This document shows positions 9,192 through 18,200 of a stretch of DNA of 64,000 bases, piece by piece. Every line of letters begins with the position of its first letter. Position 1 is the stretch's first letter. The notes below the pieces were generated by a model that saw only the letters and a list, made by a program, of their open reading frames with translations, did no database searches and was not told the origin of the DNA. The DNA lies in the NCBI GenBank assembly GCA_034423575.1, contig DAOUIF010000021.1, forward strand, positions 1 through 64,000, read 5' to 3'. The position numbers and the translations under genes were made by a program. Source of the DNA: Bin87 sp034423575 (GTDB lineage: Bacteria > Chloroflexota > Dehalococcoidia > Lucifugimonadales > UBA3495).

Positions 9192-9210
9192 CCCGGCGTT
9201 TAACGCCGGG
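9192..9210. terminator. Hairpin between convergent hyuB and PPOX-fold gene
   Basis: Stem CCCGGCG/CGCCGGG with a TTTAA loop, 15 bp past hyuB and overlapping the last codons of the convergent gene. There is no long T-tract, so it is a plausible but weak bidirectional terminator. Confidence 0.45.
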
Positions 9211-9646
9211 AACCGCGGGGCGGGTCGCCAGAGTAGTCCCACGAGCGGACGCGAACCGGGGTCACTCGGATGTACGCCGCGCCCGGTCGGGGCTCGGTGG
9301 GCAAGTCATCATCAGCGACGCCGCGAAGCCTGGCCGCTTCCCGGGAGTAGTGCAAGATCTCGTCGGGTTCGGTGTGGACGGTTGCGGTGCCCTGGACCAT
9401 CAGCCCCTTGATGTCCGCCATGGTGCTTCCGGATTCCAGCAGCAGGCTGACGTTGGGGTTGTGGCCGATGTTGCGCAGCTTGAGAGTATGGGCCCGCACA
9501 CCCATGAGGATTTCATCCCCGAGCCGGAAGTAGCCCAGGGGCACCGTGTGCGGGAATCCGTCGGGTCCCAGGGTGGTCAGGACTATCCAGCCTGGCTTGC
9601 TGTCGAGGAACTCGTGGGCTTCCTGGGTGGTCAATGGGCGAGGCAT
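9200..9646 (-). CDS. PPOX-class flavin/F420 split-barrel protein
   Basis: A 148-residue protein of the pyridoxamine-5'-phosphate oxidase-like split-barrel superfamily. Family features are the opening EAHEFLDSKPGWIVLTTLGPDGFPHTVPLGY, the strand with HTLKLRNIGHNPNVSLLLE, and a GLMVQGTATV segment. Such proteins bind FMN, F420 or haem-type cofactors and reduce or sequester small molecules. The length fits F420-dependent members, but cofactor choice cannot be read from sequence. The gene stands alone and converges on the hydantoinase operon. Confidence 0.8.
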   Translation of the reverse strand: MPRPLTTQEAHEFLDSKPGWIVLTTLGPDGFPHTVPLGYFRLGDEILMGVRAHTLKLRNIGHNPNVSLLLESGSTMADIKGLMVQGTATVHTEPDEILHYSREAARLRGVADDDLPTEPRPGAAYIRVTPVRVRSWDYSGDPPRGSRR

Positions 9647-9874
9647 GATTTTTCACTCCTTGCTCGGACAACGCTCGGTCACCGGGCGTTATCTGCCTGG
9701 GCCGACGGTGCCTTGGATAATTCCATTGTGGCATCCCAGACCTGGCGTCGCAATTTGGATGGCATGCCGGTACCCGGAGCCAATGCCGGGCGCTGACGAT
9801 AGCCGGGCGGCGATTCGGGTCTGGTATATTCGTGCTCACAGAATGGAGTGGTTTCCCGCGCAAGGAGGACGAAC

Positions 9875-10870
9875 ATGGCTGGAACCAAGCGGATATACGT
9901 GGGAATGCACGACGGGGTGTGCGCCGTCACCAGCGACGACGACGGCAAGACCTGGAAGCAGGGGCCGGTCACGCCTCTGGCTCACGCGGCGGCGCGTCTC
10001 AGCGCAAGTACGGTGGAGCCGTCCCGGGCGTACCTGGCCGCGTACGAGGCAGGGGTGTACCGGACGGACGACGGTGGCAACACCTGGCAACACCTGGGTT
10101 CGTATCCGACCGATTACGCGCACAGCGTGCTGGCCCACCCGGACGAGGCTGACTCGGTGTACGTCGGCAGCGAGCCGGCGGAAATCTGGCGGTCGGCGGA
10201 CTGCGGGGCAACCTGGGACGAGTTCGACTCGTTCCGCGCGGTTCCCGAAGCCACCCAATGGGGGTTCCACGCGCCGACGCGGGACTCGCACGTGCGCGAC
10301 CTGAGGGCGGCGCCCGGCTCGTCGAACCGGCTCTACGCCGGCATCGAGGTTGGCGGCATGGTTCGCTCCGGTGACGGCGGGTCAAGCTGGAAACAATTGG
10401 ACGGCCTGAACGACGACATCCACTGCGTCAATCTCAGCGCGAACCTGGCGGATCGGGTGTACGTTGCTACCGCGGTTGCTCCGTATCGTTCCGACGATGG
10501 TGGCGAGACTTGGGCCATGATCAACGAGGGCTTGGATCGTCGATACACCCTGCACATCTCGGCGGCGCCGGATGATGCCGACCTGGTGCTGGTTACCGTT
10601 TCCGAGAACGCGCGGCGCGGCAATCCCCAGTTCTACCGGTCGACCGACGCCGGCCGGACGTGGCAACTTGTCCAAGGCGTGGGTGAGGGCGAGAATCCGT
10701 CGGACATGATGGTGGCTTTCGAATGGGACCCTCAGGAGCCGGACACGGTGTATGCCGGGACCGACGGTGGCAAGCTGTACCGCAGCAACGACCGGGGCAT
10801 CACCTGGGAGGCGCTGCCAGTTGAGGTGGGCACGGTGGCCGTTGGCGCTCTGGCGGTGGTCAGCGAATAG
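9875..10870 (+). CDS. Asp-box (BNR/sialidase-like) beta-propeller protein
   Basis: A 331-residue repeat protein with seven Asp-box motifs (S/T-x-D-x-G-x-T-W): SDDDGKTW, TDDGGNTW, SADCGATW, SGDGGSSW, SDDGGETW, STDAGRTW and SNDRGITW. Seven evenly spaced boxes imply a complete seven-bladed propeller like that of the BNR/VPS10/Ycf48 group. There is no signal peptide and no sialidase catalytic arginine set is evident, so an enzymatic role is not supported. The start at 9875 is chosen over an upstream GTG because AAGGAGG lies 8 bases before it and the first blade begins at once. Function unknown. Confidence 0.8.
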   Translation: MAGTKRIYVGMHDGVCAVTSDDDGKTWKQGPVTPLAHAAARLSASTVEPSRAYLAAYEAGVYRTDDGGNTWQHLGSYPTDYAHSVLAHPDEADSVYVGSEPAEIWRSADCGATWDEFDSFRAVPEATQWGFHAPTRDSHVRDLRAAPGSSNRLYAGIEVGGMVRSGDGGSSWKQLDGLNDDIHCVNLSANLADRVYVATAVAPYRSDDGGETWAMINEGLDRRYTLHISAAPDDADLVLVTVSENARRGNPQFYRSTDAGRTWQLVQGVGEGENPSDMMVAFEWDPQEPDTVYAGTDGGKLYRSNDRGITWEALPVEVGTVAVGALAVVSE

Positions 10871-10885
10871 TCCGGCGACTGACGC

Positions 10886-10906
10886 GGGCCGTGTTATCAT
10901 CGGCCC
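10886..10906 (+). terminator. Hairpin after the Asp-box gene
   Basis: Stem GGGCCG/CGGCCC with a 9-nt loop, 15 bp after the stop codon and 36 bp before the next gene. There is no T-tract; it is possibly only a partial terminator. Confidence 0.4.
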
Positions 10907-10942
10907 AACAACCCCCACGACACCGGATCCGGAGGTGTGATC

Positions 10943-11959
10943 ATGCCGCCAAGTGGCAACGAATGGCTGGCCCTGACGACGGAACCCATCCTGGAGCCTG
11001 AGCTCCCGATCTGCGACCCGCACCACCATTTCTGGGTGCAGCGCCCCGAACCGGTGGACTACCAGCAATACCTGCTGCCGGACTTGGCGGCGGACATCAA
11101 CAGCGGACACAACGTGCGATCCACGGTCTTCGTGGAGGCCCGTTCAGAGTATCGAACCGACGGGCCTGAAGAGTACCGCCCGGTGGGCGAGGTCGAGTTC
11201 GTACAGGGCATCGCGGACGAGAGCGCGACCGGAGCGCACGGGGAAGGACGGGCCGCCGCGGCGATCATCGGACGCGCCGACCTGAAAATGGGCGCCGGCG
11301 TCCGACCGGTGCTGGAAGCGTTGCAGGCGGCAAGCCCCAATCGCTTCCGCGGTATCAGGCACTCGGTGGGCTGGGATCCCCATCCGGACGTCGAAAACCG
11401 TGAGGTTGAGGGTCTGCTGCAACGAGACGACTACCTGGCCGGGGCGCGGGTTTTGCAGGACATGGGCCTGATCCTCGAGACGTCGGTCTATTTCCCGCAG
11501 TTGCCGGAACTGGCCGACTTTGCCCGTCAGGTTCCGGACCTGACCATCGTGCTCAACCACATCGGCGGGATGATGCGCACCGGGCCCTTCACCAACCGGG
11601 ACGATGAGGTCATCCCCCAATGGCGCAGTGGCATCGAAGCGGTGGGCGCCGTGCCCAACATCATCATGAAGCTGGGCGGGATCGGGATGCCGCGGATCGG
11701 GTTCGACTGGCACACGCGGGAAACTCCCGTGGGTTCCGAGGAAATCGCCGATTCCGTAGGTGACTGGATGCGGCATTGCCTGGACCAATTTGGACCGGAT
11801 CGCTGCATGTTCGAAAGCAACTTCCCGGTGGACAAGGTCTCCTTCTCGTACCACGTGATGTACAACGGCTTCAAGCGTTTGTCGGAGGGATACTCTGCCT
11901 CGGAGCGCGCGGCGGCGTTCCACGACACCGCCGTGCGGGTGTACCGAATCGAAACGTAG
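10943..11959 (+). CDS. Amidohydrolase 2 family (TIM-barrel metal-dependent hydrolase)
   Basis: A 338-residue member of the amidohydrolase-2 (ACMSD-like) family, single-metal TIM-barrel hydrolases and decarboxylases. Visible motifs are the first-strand CDPHHHFW, STVFVEARSEYR, GIRHSVGWDP, IVLNHIGG (histidine after strand 5) and the C-terminal FGPDRCMFESNFPVDK, where the metal-binding aspartate position is usually found. Two in-frame starts exist. The ATG at 10943 lies 7 bases after GGAGG, whereas the GTG six bases earlier is too close, so the ATG is used. It is probably cotranscribed with, or close to, the following epoxide hydrolase. The family also includes lactonases, so the reaction is uncertain. 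Confidence 0.85.
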   Translation: MPPSGNEWLALTTEPILEPELPICDPHHHFWVQRPEPVDYQQYLLPDLAADINSGHNVRSTVFVEARSEYRTDGPEEYRPVGEVEFVQGIADESATGAHGEGRAAAAIIGRADLKMGAGVRPVLEALQAASPNRFRGIRHSVGWDPHPDVENREVEGLLQRDDYLAGARVLQDMGLILETSVYFPQLPELADFARQVPDLTIVLNHIGGMMRTGPFTNRDDEVIPQWRSGIEAVGAVPNIIMKLGGIGMPRIGFDWHTRETPVGSEEIADSVGDWMRHCLDQFGPDRCMFESNFPVDKVSFSYHVMYNGFKRLSEGYSASERAAAFHDTAVRVYRIET

Positions 11960-11991
11960 CGGCGACGGCTGCGCTCTACGACTGACAATCA

Positions 11992-12016
11992 GGGGCGTCA
12001 CCACCGCGGACGCCCC
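11992..12016 (+). terminator. Hairpin upstream of the epoxide hydrolase gene
   Basis: Perfect stem GGGGCGTC/GACGCCCC with a 9-nt loop, followed by TAATCA. It lies between the amidohydrolase stop and the RBS of the next gene. Confidence 0.5.
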
Positions 12017-12042
12017 TAATCAAGAACCAAAGGAGGCTTGCC

Positions 12043-13191
12043 ATGGAGCCCTTTGAGATTGCTATCAGCGACGACGTCCTGGAGGACCTGCGGCGGCGAC
12101 TGCAACACACCCGCTGGCCAGACGAGATGCCCGGCACGGGCTGGGACTACGGCTCCAATCTCGATTACATCAAGGAACTCATCGAGTACTGGCGCACCGA
12201 CTTCGACTGGCGGGCGCAGGAGAAGAAGCTCAACGAGTTCCACCATTTCAAGACCGATGTGGACGGGCTGAACATCCACTTCATCAAGGAAAATGGCACG
12301 GGTCCGAATCCGATGCCGCTGGTGATCACCCACGGCTGGCCCAGCACGTTCTTCGAGATGACGAAGATCATTCCGCTGCTGGCAGATCCCGGTGGACACG
12401 GTGGCGATCCGGCCGACTCCTTTGACGTAATCGCGCCTTCGCTGCCCGGGTTCGGGTTCTCGCAGGCGTCGCAGGAGCCGGGAATGCAGGTGCAGAAGGT
12501 GGCCGACCTCTGGGCCAAGATGATGACAGAGAACCTGGGTTATCCCAAGTTCGCAGCGCAGGGCGGAGACATCGGCGCTGGGGTCACGTCGAGACTGGGA
12601 TACGCGCACTCCGACAAGATGATCGGCGTGCACCTGACCTCCATTACGCGGCCGACGCCCTACCTCGGGCCGGGATCGCGGCCGCTGACCGAGGCGGAGC
12701 AGGCGCACTCGGACCAGCGTGAGCGATGGCAACAAAGCGAGGGCGGCTACAGCCACATCCAGGGAACCAAGCCGCAGACGCTATCCTATGGCCTCAACGA
12801 CTCCCCGGCCGGCCTGGCGGCGTGGATCGTGGAAAAATACCGCACCTGGAGCGACTGCAACGGAGACGTGGAAAGCGTCTACACCAAGGACGAACTGCTG
12901 ACCACGGTGACTATCTACTGGGTGACGCAGACCATCGGGTCCTCGGTGCGGATGTACAAGGAGAACCAGAGCTCGGTGTGGGAGATGGCGGAAGGCGAGA
13001 AGATGCCCACGCCGGCGGGCTTGGCCATGTTCCCGCAGGAAATCGCCAAACCCCCGCGTGAGTGGGCGGAGCGGTCATGGGACGTGCGACGATGGACGCA
13101 GATGCCCAGAGGCGGTCACTTTGCCGCGCTAGAGGAGCCGGAACTGCTGGCCCACGAGGTGCGGGAGTTCTTCAAGCCGTTCCGCGGCTAA
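12043..13191 (+). CDS. Epoxide hydrolase with EHN domain
   Basis: A 382-residue alpha/beta hydrolase of the microsomal/juvenile-hormone epoxide hydrolase type. Residues 1-110 form the EHN domain (PFEIAISDDVLEDLRRRL, TRWPDE, WRTDFDWRAQE). The core has the HGWPSTFFEM oxyanion motif and the nucleophile elbow QGGDIGAG, where the Asp is the nucleophile. The C-terminal MPRGGHFAALEEPELLA supplies the catalytic His. Expected to open epoxides by way of an aspartyl ester. A strong RBS (AAAGGAGG) sets the start. It faces a convergent hydrolase gene across a hairpin. Confidence 0.9.
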   Translation: MEPFEIAISDDVLEDLRRRLQHTRWPDEMPGTGWDYGSNLDYIKELIEYWRTDFDWRAQEKKLNEFHHFKTDVDGLNIHFIKENGTGPNPMPLVITHGWPSTFFEMTKIIPLLADPGGHGGDPADSFDVIAPSLPGFGFSQASQEPGMQVQKVADLWAKMMTENLGYPKFAAQGGDIGAGVTSRLGYAHSDKMIGVHLTSITRPTPYLGPGSRPLTEAEQAHSDQRERWQQSEGGYSHIQGTKPQTLSYGLNDSPAGLAAWIVEKYRTWSDCNGDVESVYTKDELLTTVTIYWVTQTIGSSVRMYKENQSSVWEMAEGEKMPTPAGLAMFPQEIAKPPREWAERSWDVRRWTQMPRGGHFAALEEPELLAHEVREFFKPFRG

Positions 13192-13219
13192 GTTCGGGAG
13201 CGACATCTGTGGAGAAGCA

Positions 13220-13247
13220 GCAGGGGCGGATGAACATCCACCCCTGC
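13220..13247. terminator. Bidirectional terminator between convergent hydrolase genes
   Basis: Stem GCAGGGG/CCCCTGC extended inward by GGAT/ATCC, followed on the plus strand by GCATTTGTT. It lies between two convergent stop codons. Confidence 0.6.
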
Positions 13248-13260
13248 GCATTTGTTGGGT

Positions 13261-14136
13261 TCAGCGGGTGAGGAACTTGATGATTTTGGGGTTGACCTCT
13301 TCGGGTCGCTCCTGGTGCATGAAGTGGCCGGTGCCAGGGATGATGACCTTTTCCAGGCCGCCGGAGAAGTAAGCGTACATGCCCGAGCTGAGGAAGGACT
13401 CCAGGCGCTTGGGTCGGTCGCGGGTGCCGTGCAGGGCCAGGGTGGGAACGCGAATGGGGCCCGAAGCGATGACCGCCTGGTCGGCGCGCACCTGGTCGTC
13501 CACCTGTGAGGCGTCGTAGCGGGCGCGGTAGTAGCCAAGGGCCGCCTGGACCACGCCGGGTTTGCGGAAGGTCGACCGGATGCTCTCCAGGGCCTCGGCG
13601 GGGATGTCCCACTCCGGCGACGCCCAGCGCCACCACTCCTCCACGAAGGCGTAGTCGTTGTGCGCGACGACCTCGTCGGCCTCGGGGCGTTGGAAGAAGA
13701 ACCCGTGCCACGTGCCGTGGAGGTACTGGAACTCCATGCTGAGCTCGCGGTCCACGCGACCGGACGCGATGGTCACCAACTTGATGACCTTTTCGGGCGC
13801 CAGGGCGGTGGCTCCGACCACGGCGCCGGCTCCCCAGTCGTTGCCGATCAGGTAGGCGGGGTCGGCTCCCAGCGCGCCGATGAGCTCAACCGCGTCCCGG
13901 GCCATCAGCGCGGAGTGGTAACGTCCGTCCGCCGGGGCTTCGGTGGGAGCGTAGCCGCGCATGAACGGCGCCACGGCGCGGAATCCGGCGGCCGCGAGGT
14001 CGGGCAGGAGGTGGCGGAAGGAATACGCGTGGTCCGGGAACCCGTGGAGACAGATGGCCAGGGGGCCGTCGCCCATTTCGAGGTAATGGAAGTTGATGCC
14101 GTTGGCGCGAACGCTGCCGGTGTTGAAGTCAGCCAT
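13261..14136 (-). CDS. Alpha/beta hydrolase (epoxide hydrolase/haloalkane dehalogenase type)
   Basis: A 291-residue alpha/beta hydrolase beginning MADFNTGSVRANGINFHYLE. It shows HGFPDHAYSFRHLLPDL (oxyanion), the nucleophile elbow IGNDWGAGA (Asp nucleophile), and TGHFMHQERPEEVN (catalytic His). These are the signatures of soluble epoxide hydrolases and haloalkane or haloacetate dehalogenases. The open frame extends 45 codons further upstream, but the ATG at 14136 gives the family N-terminus and keeps clear of the luciferase-like gene 18 bp upstream, with which it probably forms a two-gene operon. The choice between epoxide and halide substrates is open. Confidence 0.85.
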   Translation of the reverse strand: MADFNTGSVRANGINFHYLEMGDGPLAICLHGFPDHAYSFRHLLPDLAAAGFRAVAPFMRGYAPTEAPADGRYHSALMARDAVELIGALGADPAYLIGNDWGAGAVVGATALAPEKVIKLVTIASGRVDRELSMEFQYLHGTWHGFFFQRPEADEVVAHNDYAFVEEWWRWASPEWDIPAEALESIRSTFRKPGVVQAALGYYRARYDASQVDDQVRADQAVIASGPIRVPTLALHGTRDRPKRLESFLSSGMYAYFSGGLEKVIIPGTGHFMHQERPEEVNPKIIKFLTR

Positions 14137-14153
14137 GACGCGTCTCCAGTTGA

Positions 14154-15254
14154 TCAGAATTCGTGGATGCGGGGTAGAACCTCGCGGCCGAAGAGTTCGA
14201 TTTCGGCCATGACGTCCTTGTGGTTGAGACCGGGTTGCTGGAAGGCCAGGTCGACGACACCCACGCCGCACTGCTCGTGGTACGCCCGCAGTTGTTTCAC
14301 CACAGTGTCGGGGCTGCCTACGAAGTTGAGTTGGGTTCGCACGGCTCCACCTGACGGCGGGTTGGACGCTGGGGGTTCGTGAGCCGTGAACGGCTGGCCG
14401 GACCGGGCCGCCTGCACGGCCTGGGCAAGGGAGCGGCCGATGTTCATCCCGCGCCCGCCGCCGGCGGCGTGCACGCGGTCGCGCAGAACGTGGGCTTTCT
14501 CATCGGTCTCAGCGAGGCAGATGCCGCCGCGATAGACTACGTCATCAGGCGCTGGTTGCCAGCCGGCCTCGCCGGACCAGCGCCGGTAGTCATCGACGAC
14601 TCCGGCCATATCGTTGGGGTGCTCGTACGAAACACCCAGACCGAGACGGCGGGACGCGGCGAACTGAACGGTGTCGGCGCTGCGGGTCGCGACGATGAGC
14701 GGTGGGAGCGGACGCTGCACGGGCCAGGGCCACACGGACACGGTACGGTACTGGTAGTAGCGGCCTTCCCAGGAAAAGGGCTCGGGCTCAGTAAGGGCCT
14801 TCAGAACGAGGTCCATGGCCTCGATCAATCTGTCACGGCCCTCCGACGGGTTGAGGTCGTAGACCTGGTCCTCGCTGGGGGTACCGCGCATGAACGCGGC
14901 CACCAGCCGGCCGCCGGTGAGATTGTCCAGCATGCCGATTTCCTCAGCGACCCTGACCGGGTTGTTGATGGGGAGCAACTGCCCCAGCAGCGCGATCCTT
15001 GCCGTCCGGCAACGCTCGGCGACGGCGGCGGCCATCACCGCAGGGTTGGGAGTGGTGCGGTTTCCCGAGAAATGATGCTCGGACAGGCTGATCCAGTCGA
15101 AGCCAAGGTCTTCGGCGAGTTCGCACTCCTCCATGCCCTCCTGGTAGGAACGGAGAGAAACCTCCGGATCATGAAACGCGGGCGGCACGGGCCAACCGGC
15201 GGGGAACCGGTCGCGCTCGGCGTAGCCCATGCACCCGAAATATGAAGCTTTCAC
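14154..15254 (-). CDS. LLM-class (luciferase-like) flavin-dependent oxidoreductase
   Basis: A 366-residue luciferase-like monooxygenase-fold protein that uses FMN or F420. Recognisable parts are YQEGMEECELAEDLGFDWISLSEHHF, PNPAVMAAAVAERCRTARIALLGQLLPINNPVRVAEEIGML with TGGRLVAAFMRGTPSE, and FVGSPDTVVKQL near the end. GTG at 15254 is taken as the start because it has an AGGA-type RBS and yields MKASYFGCMGY, the usual N-terminus; the longer frame has no support. It is followed by an alpha/beta hydrolase, suggesting oxygenation followed by hydrolysis of an organic substrate. This family is expanded in SAR202-type Chloroflexota. Confidence 0.88.
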   Translation of the reverse strand: MKASYFGCMGYAERDRFPAGWPVPPAFHDPEVSLRSYQEGMEECELAEDLGFDWISLSEHHFSGNRTTPNPAVMAAAVAERCRTARIALLGQLLPINNPVRVAEEIGMLDNLTGGRLVAAFMRGTPSEDQVYDLNPSEGRDRLIEAMDLVLKALTEPEPFSWEGRYYQYRTVSVWPWPVQRPLPPLIVATRSADTVQFAASRRLGLGVSYEHPNDMAGVVDDYRRWSGEAGWQPAPDDVVYRGGICLAETDEKAHVLRDRVHAAGGGRGMNIGRSLAQAVQAARSGQPFTAHEPPASNPPSGGAVRTQLNFVGSPDTVVKQLRAYHEQCGVGVVDLAFQQPGLNHKDVMAEIELFGREVLPRIHEF

Positions 15255-15586
15255 GTCATTCCTGCGGTGCGCACTGGAAGTGCGCTCGAATGGCGCGATG
15301 TTAGGGGGGCGCACTGGGGTTGTCAACGCGGAGGGTGGTCCAGCCGTACCCAGTGTTGCATACGCAGAGCACGTGTCAACAGGATCGACAGGATGAACGG
15401 GATAAGAGGATGTTTGCTTGACCGAGCACCGGGCAAGGCTATACTGTCGCCATTGTGCGGAGGAACGTGGCCGCTAAAGGGCAGCACGTGGGCGCTCCCC
15501 CAACTCGGATCGAAGACGTCGCCGCAGGTCCCTCATTCACCCCTTTTCTCAGCCAGACGGATATTTCGTAACCCAGGAGAGGCATC
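15255..15586. other. Divergent intergenic region
   Basis: A 332-base gap between two divergent genes. Apart from the promoter at 15418-15445 it holds no convincing coding frame, RNA or repeat. The minus-strand promoter of the luciferase-like gene was not recognised. Confidence 0.6.
15418..15445 (+). promoter_or_regulatory. Candidate promoter of the ThDP enzyme gene
   Basis: TTGACC, 16-bp spacer, TATACT. This predicts a start near 15452 and a long leader of about 135 nt before the RBS AGGAGAGG. Confidence 0.45.
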
Positions 15587-17311
15587 ATGCAGACCAGAGA
15601 GATGACCGCCAGCGCATCGCGCCTGATGGTCGAACAGATGGCGGCGTCGGGCGTCAAGTACGTTTTCAACAACTCGGGATCGCGCGAAGCGCTGTTCTTC
15701 AACGAGCTGCACTCGCGGTCGGACATCCATGGCATACTCGGATTGCACGAGGGCGCAGTGACGGCGATGGCTGGTGGGTACACCCAGGCGAACCTGGCTC
15801 CCGGGGTCATGGTGGTGCACCTGGGCGCGGGTTTAGCGCAAGCCATGGGTCAGTTGATCAACGTGTGGACGGGCAGCCTGCCGGTGGTGGTGATCACCTT
15901 CGCCGGCGACACCGGCAGCTTCGCCGGCAAGATCTCACTGGACGTGAGCCACAACGCCGGCCCGACGGCCATCGCCGCGCCCATGATGAAGGCGAACTGG
16001 ACCGTCATCGAACCCGAAGGGTTGCCGGCCGCCCTGGAACGAGCGTTGCGGGTGGCGATGACGCCTCCCGTGGGCCCGGTGCACCTGGCGGTGTACGACC
16101 GGCTGCTGGGGCCGACCGAGTATACGGCCAACATCATCGACGGCCAGTTGCCGGAGATCCACGCGGGCTACCCGTCGGACGCCGACATTGACGCAGTGGC
16201 GCGGGCTCTGCGGGACGCCCAGCGTCCTCTCATGTACGTGGGCGACGGCGTGTGGAAGAGCGGAGCCATTGCCGAGGTGACCGCGCTTGCGGAACGCTTC
16301 GGAGTGCCGGTGGTGGGAGACCCGCGCGCGGTCTCCATCAAGCATCCGCTGCACGCCGGTGGCCGGAGACTGGAGCAAGCGCCCGACATTGATCCCGACC
16401 TGATCCTGTGCATTGGCGTGACGCACAACGGCGCCGGCAACGCCGGCGATTACACCGCGTTCTTTGACGCGGAGCGGACCATCGCCATCGGCGCGGACGC
16501 GGAGAACCTGGAGAACATCCCCGGGCTGGACCTGGCTGTGCTGGCGGACGAGAAGCGCGCGACCCAGGCGTTGCTGGATGCAACTGACGGTTCGGCAGAC
16601 AATTTGTCCGACCGGCGGAGTCGGGCCAGGGAAGAGGTTGCAGCGCTGCGGGCGCAGCGTCGGGACGCGGCATGGCGAGTGCCGGCGGAAGAGGGCAAGG
16701 TTCGGCCGGTGGCCCTGGGCGACGCCCTGGACCAGGCGCTGGAGAGCCGCGGCGGCGGGCTGGTGACCATCGAGCAGTTTGCCGTGGCGCAGGACATCCT
16801 GGCCAACAACGACGATGCGGGCCGCAACCAGTACATCCGCCCGGCCGGAGGGTCGGAAGGATACGGCGTTGGAATGGCCATCGGCGCAAAACTGGGCGCG
16901 CCGGACACGCCGGTGGTCGGCCTGGTGGGCGACGGATCGCTGTATTATTCTGACCACGCGCTTTGGACGGCAGCCAGCCACGGAGTGCCGGTGCTGTACG
17001 TAATCTCCAACAACGGCGCCTACGGCATCGTCGCCAGCTCGTTCGCCAATGCCAATGCCAACATGCGTGAGACCGGCGAGTACCGCGGCGTGGTGCTGGA
17101 CGGCATAGACCCGGTTAAGTTGGCCGAGGGCTTCGGCGTGGAGGCGATGGACGCAACCGACGAGGCCGCCATCGGCGACGCCATCGAGCACGGGCTGGGA
17201 GTCGTCGAGCGGGAGAAGCGGCCGTACCTGCTGAACGTGCACCTGCCGCTGGGGTTGCCCGAAGGCGGAAAGCCGGGGGGCATTTACAACATGAGCGCGG
17301 AGCTCGGCTGA
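15587..17311 (+). CDS. Thiamine-diphosphate-dependent enzyme (acetolactate synthase/benzoylformate decarboxylase-like)
   Basis: A 574-residue three-domain ThDP enzyme. The N-terminal Pyr domain has VKYVFNNSGSREALFFNEL and the conserved glutamate in LHEGAVTAMAGGYTQ. A central Rossmann-like domain follows. The C-terminal PP domain has the ThDP/Mg motif GDGSLYYSDHALWTAASHGVPVLYVISNNGAYGIV (GDG to NN). Enzymes of this shape carboligate or decarboxylate 2-oxo acids, and paralogs are hard to tell apart; no small regulatory subunit gene follows, arguing against a biosynthetic acetolactate synthase. RBS AGGAGAGG precedes the ATG. A second, distinct ThDP enzyme lies at 40977-42650. Confidence 0.85.
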   Translation: MQTREMTASASRLMVEQMAASGVKYVFNNSGSREALFFNELHSRSDIHGILGLHEGAVTAMAGGYTQANLAPGVMVVHLGAGLAQAMGQLINVWTGSLPVVVITFAGDTGSFAGKISLDVSHNAGPTAIAAPMMKANWTVIEPEGLPAALERALRVAMTPPVGPVHLAVYDRLLGPTEYTANIIDGQLPEIHAGYPSDADIDAVARALRDAQRPLMYVGDGVWKSGAIAEVTALAERFGVPVVGDPRAVSIKHPLHAGGRRLEQAPDIDPDLILCIGVTHNGAGNAGDYTAFFDAERTIAIGADAENLENIPGLDLAVLADEKRATQALLDATDGSADNLSDRRSRAREEVAALRAQRRDAAWRVPAEEGKVRPVALGDALDQALESRGGGLVTIEQFAVAQDILANNDDAGRNQYIRPAGGSEGYGVGMAIGAKLGAPDTPVVGLVGDGSLYYSDHALWTAASHGVPVLYVISNNGAYGIVASSFANANANMRETGEYRGVVLDGIDPVKLAEGFGVEAMDATDEAAIGDAIEHGLGVVEREKRPYLLNVHLPLGLPEGGKPGGIYNMSAELG

Positions 17312-17319
17312 CCTGGAGA

Positions 17320-17345
17320 GATGGGCGGGAAATTTCCCGCCCATC
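17320..17345 (+). terminator. Terminator after the ThDP enzyme gene
   Basis: A perfect 26-bp palindrome centred on AAATTT, with 13-bp arms beginning GATGGGCGGG, eight bases after the stop, followed by GGCTTTAG. A strong hairpin with a weak T-tract. Confidence 0.6.
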
Positions 17346-17435
17346 GGCTTTAGGTCTGAGACGATACCGTGGGCTGAGTGCGTTAAAATGGGAGCAACGG
17401 GCAAGATATTTGGATGATTAGAGCAGGTTAGGATT

Positions 17436-18200
17436 ATGCCGCACAATTTCTGGATGATCAATTGCAACGAGCAGAACTATAACGTTACGCAACGATTGGG
17501 GTTCACGGGACAGGGTTTGAAAGCCGAATACCGGCGCAAGGTGCAACGGGTGGAACCGGGCGACCGGGTGATCTACTACGTTACTGGGACGCGCGTGTTC
17601 ACGGCAACGGCAACTGTTACCCAGGGCTACGAAGAGGTTGGATCGAGCCCTTGGATCAGGGAAGGGAAAGCCGCGTGGCCGTACCGGATCGGGATCAAAC
17701 CTGACGTTGTACTGGAGAACGACCAATTCATCGATGCGGGATTGATCGCTTACCGGTTGGAGTACGTGCGCAAGTGGGCGCCGGAAGACTGGTATATGGC
17801 GTTCCAGGGTAACCTTCACCTGCTGTCCAAGAGCGACTTTTTCCTGCTGGAAGGAGAGATGCTGAAACTCCGGGACGGCCGCGAGAAAGCGCTGGAGCAG
17901 ATCGACGCCGCGTTGGCGGCCGAGGAGGAGAGGGTCAACGCGCAGCGCGAGCGCCGGCGGCGCAACGCGAACCGGAACAACGCAGGCACCGCGACGCCCC
18001 GAAGCGAGGCGGCTCCCGACAACCAAGCCACTCCCGCGGAAGCGCCCGCGCCGGCCGGTGTAGAGGGGGCGGCGACAACTGATCCGGAAACCACCGCTGA
18101 CACGGGCCGCAGCAACGAGCGTGCGCGAAGGAATTCGCGTAATCGCGGGAACAACCGGAGATCGGCCCCCCGGCAGTCGCCGCGTTACGACAACGAATAG
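17436..18200 (+). CDS. EVE-domain protein with low-complexity tail
   Basis: A 254-residue protein. Residues 1-140 form an EVE/PUA-like domain (NFWMINCNEQNYNV, VEPGDRVIYYVTG, AFQGNLHLLSKSDF), a fold that binds modified bases in RNA or DNA. Residues from about 150 are a helical, charged segment and then an Ala/Pro/Asn/Arg-rich tail ending in NRRSAPRQSPRYDNE, probably disordered and nucleic-acid binding. The last 16 bp overlap the convergent queG. EVE proteins occur both in housekeeping and in modified-DNA restriction settings; no restriction gene is adjacent. The specific role is unknown. Confidence 0.75.
   Translation: MPHNFWMINCNEQNYNVTQRLGFTGQGLKAEYRRKVQRVEPGDRVIYYVTGTRVFTATATVTQGYEEVGSSPWIREGKAAWPYRIGIKPDVVLENDQFIDAGLIAYRLEYVRKWAPEDWYMAFQGNLHLLSKSDFFLLEGEMLKLRDGREKALEQIDAALAAEEERVNAQRERRRRNANRNNAGTATPRSEAAPDNQATPAEAPAPAGVEGAATTDPETTADTGRSNERARRNSRNRGNNRRSAPRQSPRYDNE

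Noticed and set aside
15935..17467. 510-residue minus-strand frame over the ThDP enzyme
   Set aside because: Mirror of a well-defined ThDP gene; the His/Arg/Val-rich composition is typical of antisense frames in GC-rich DNA.
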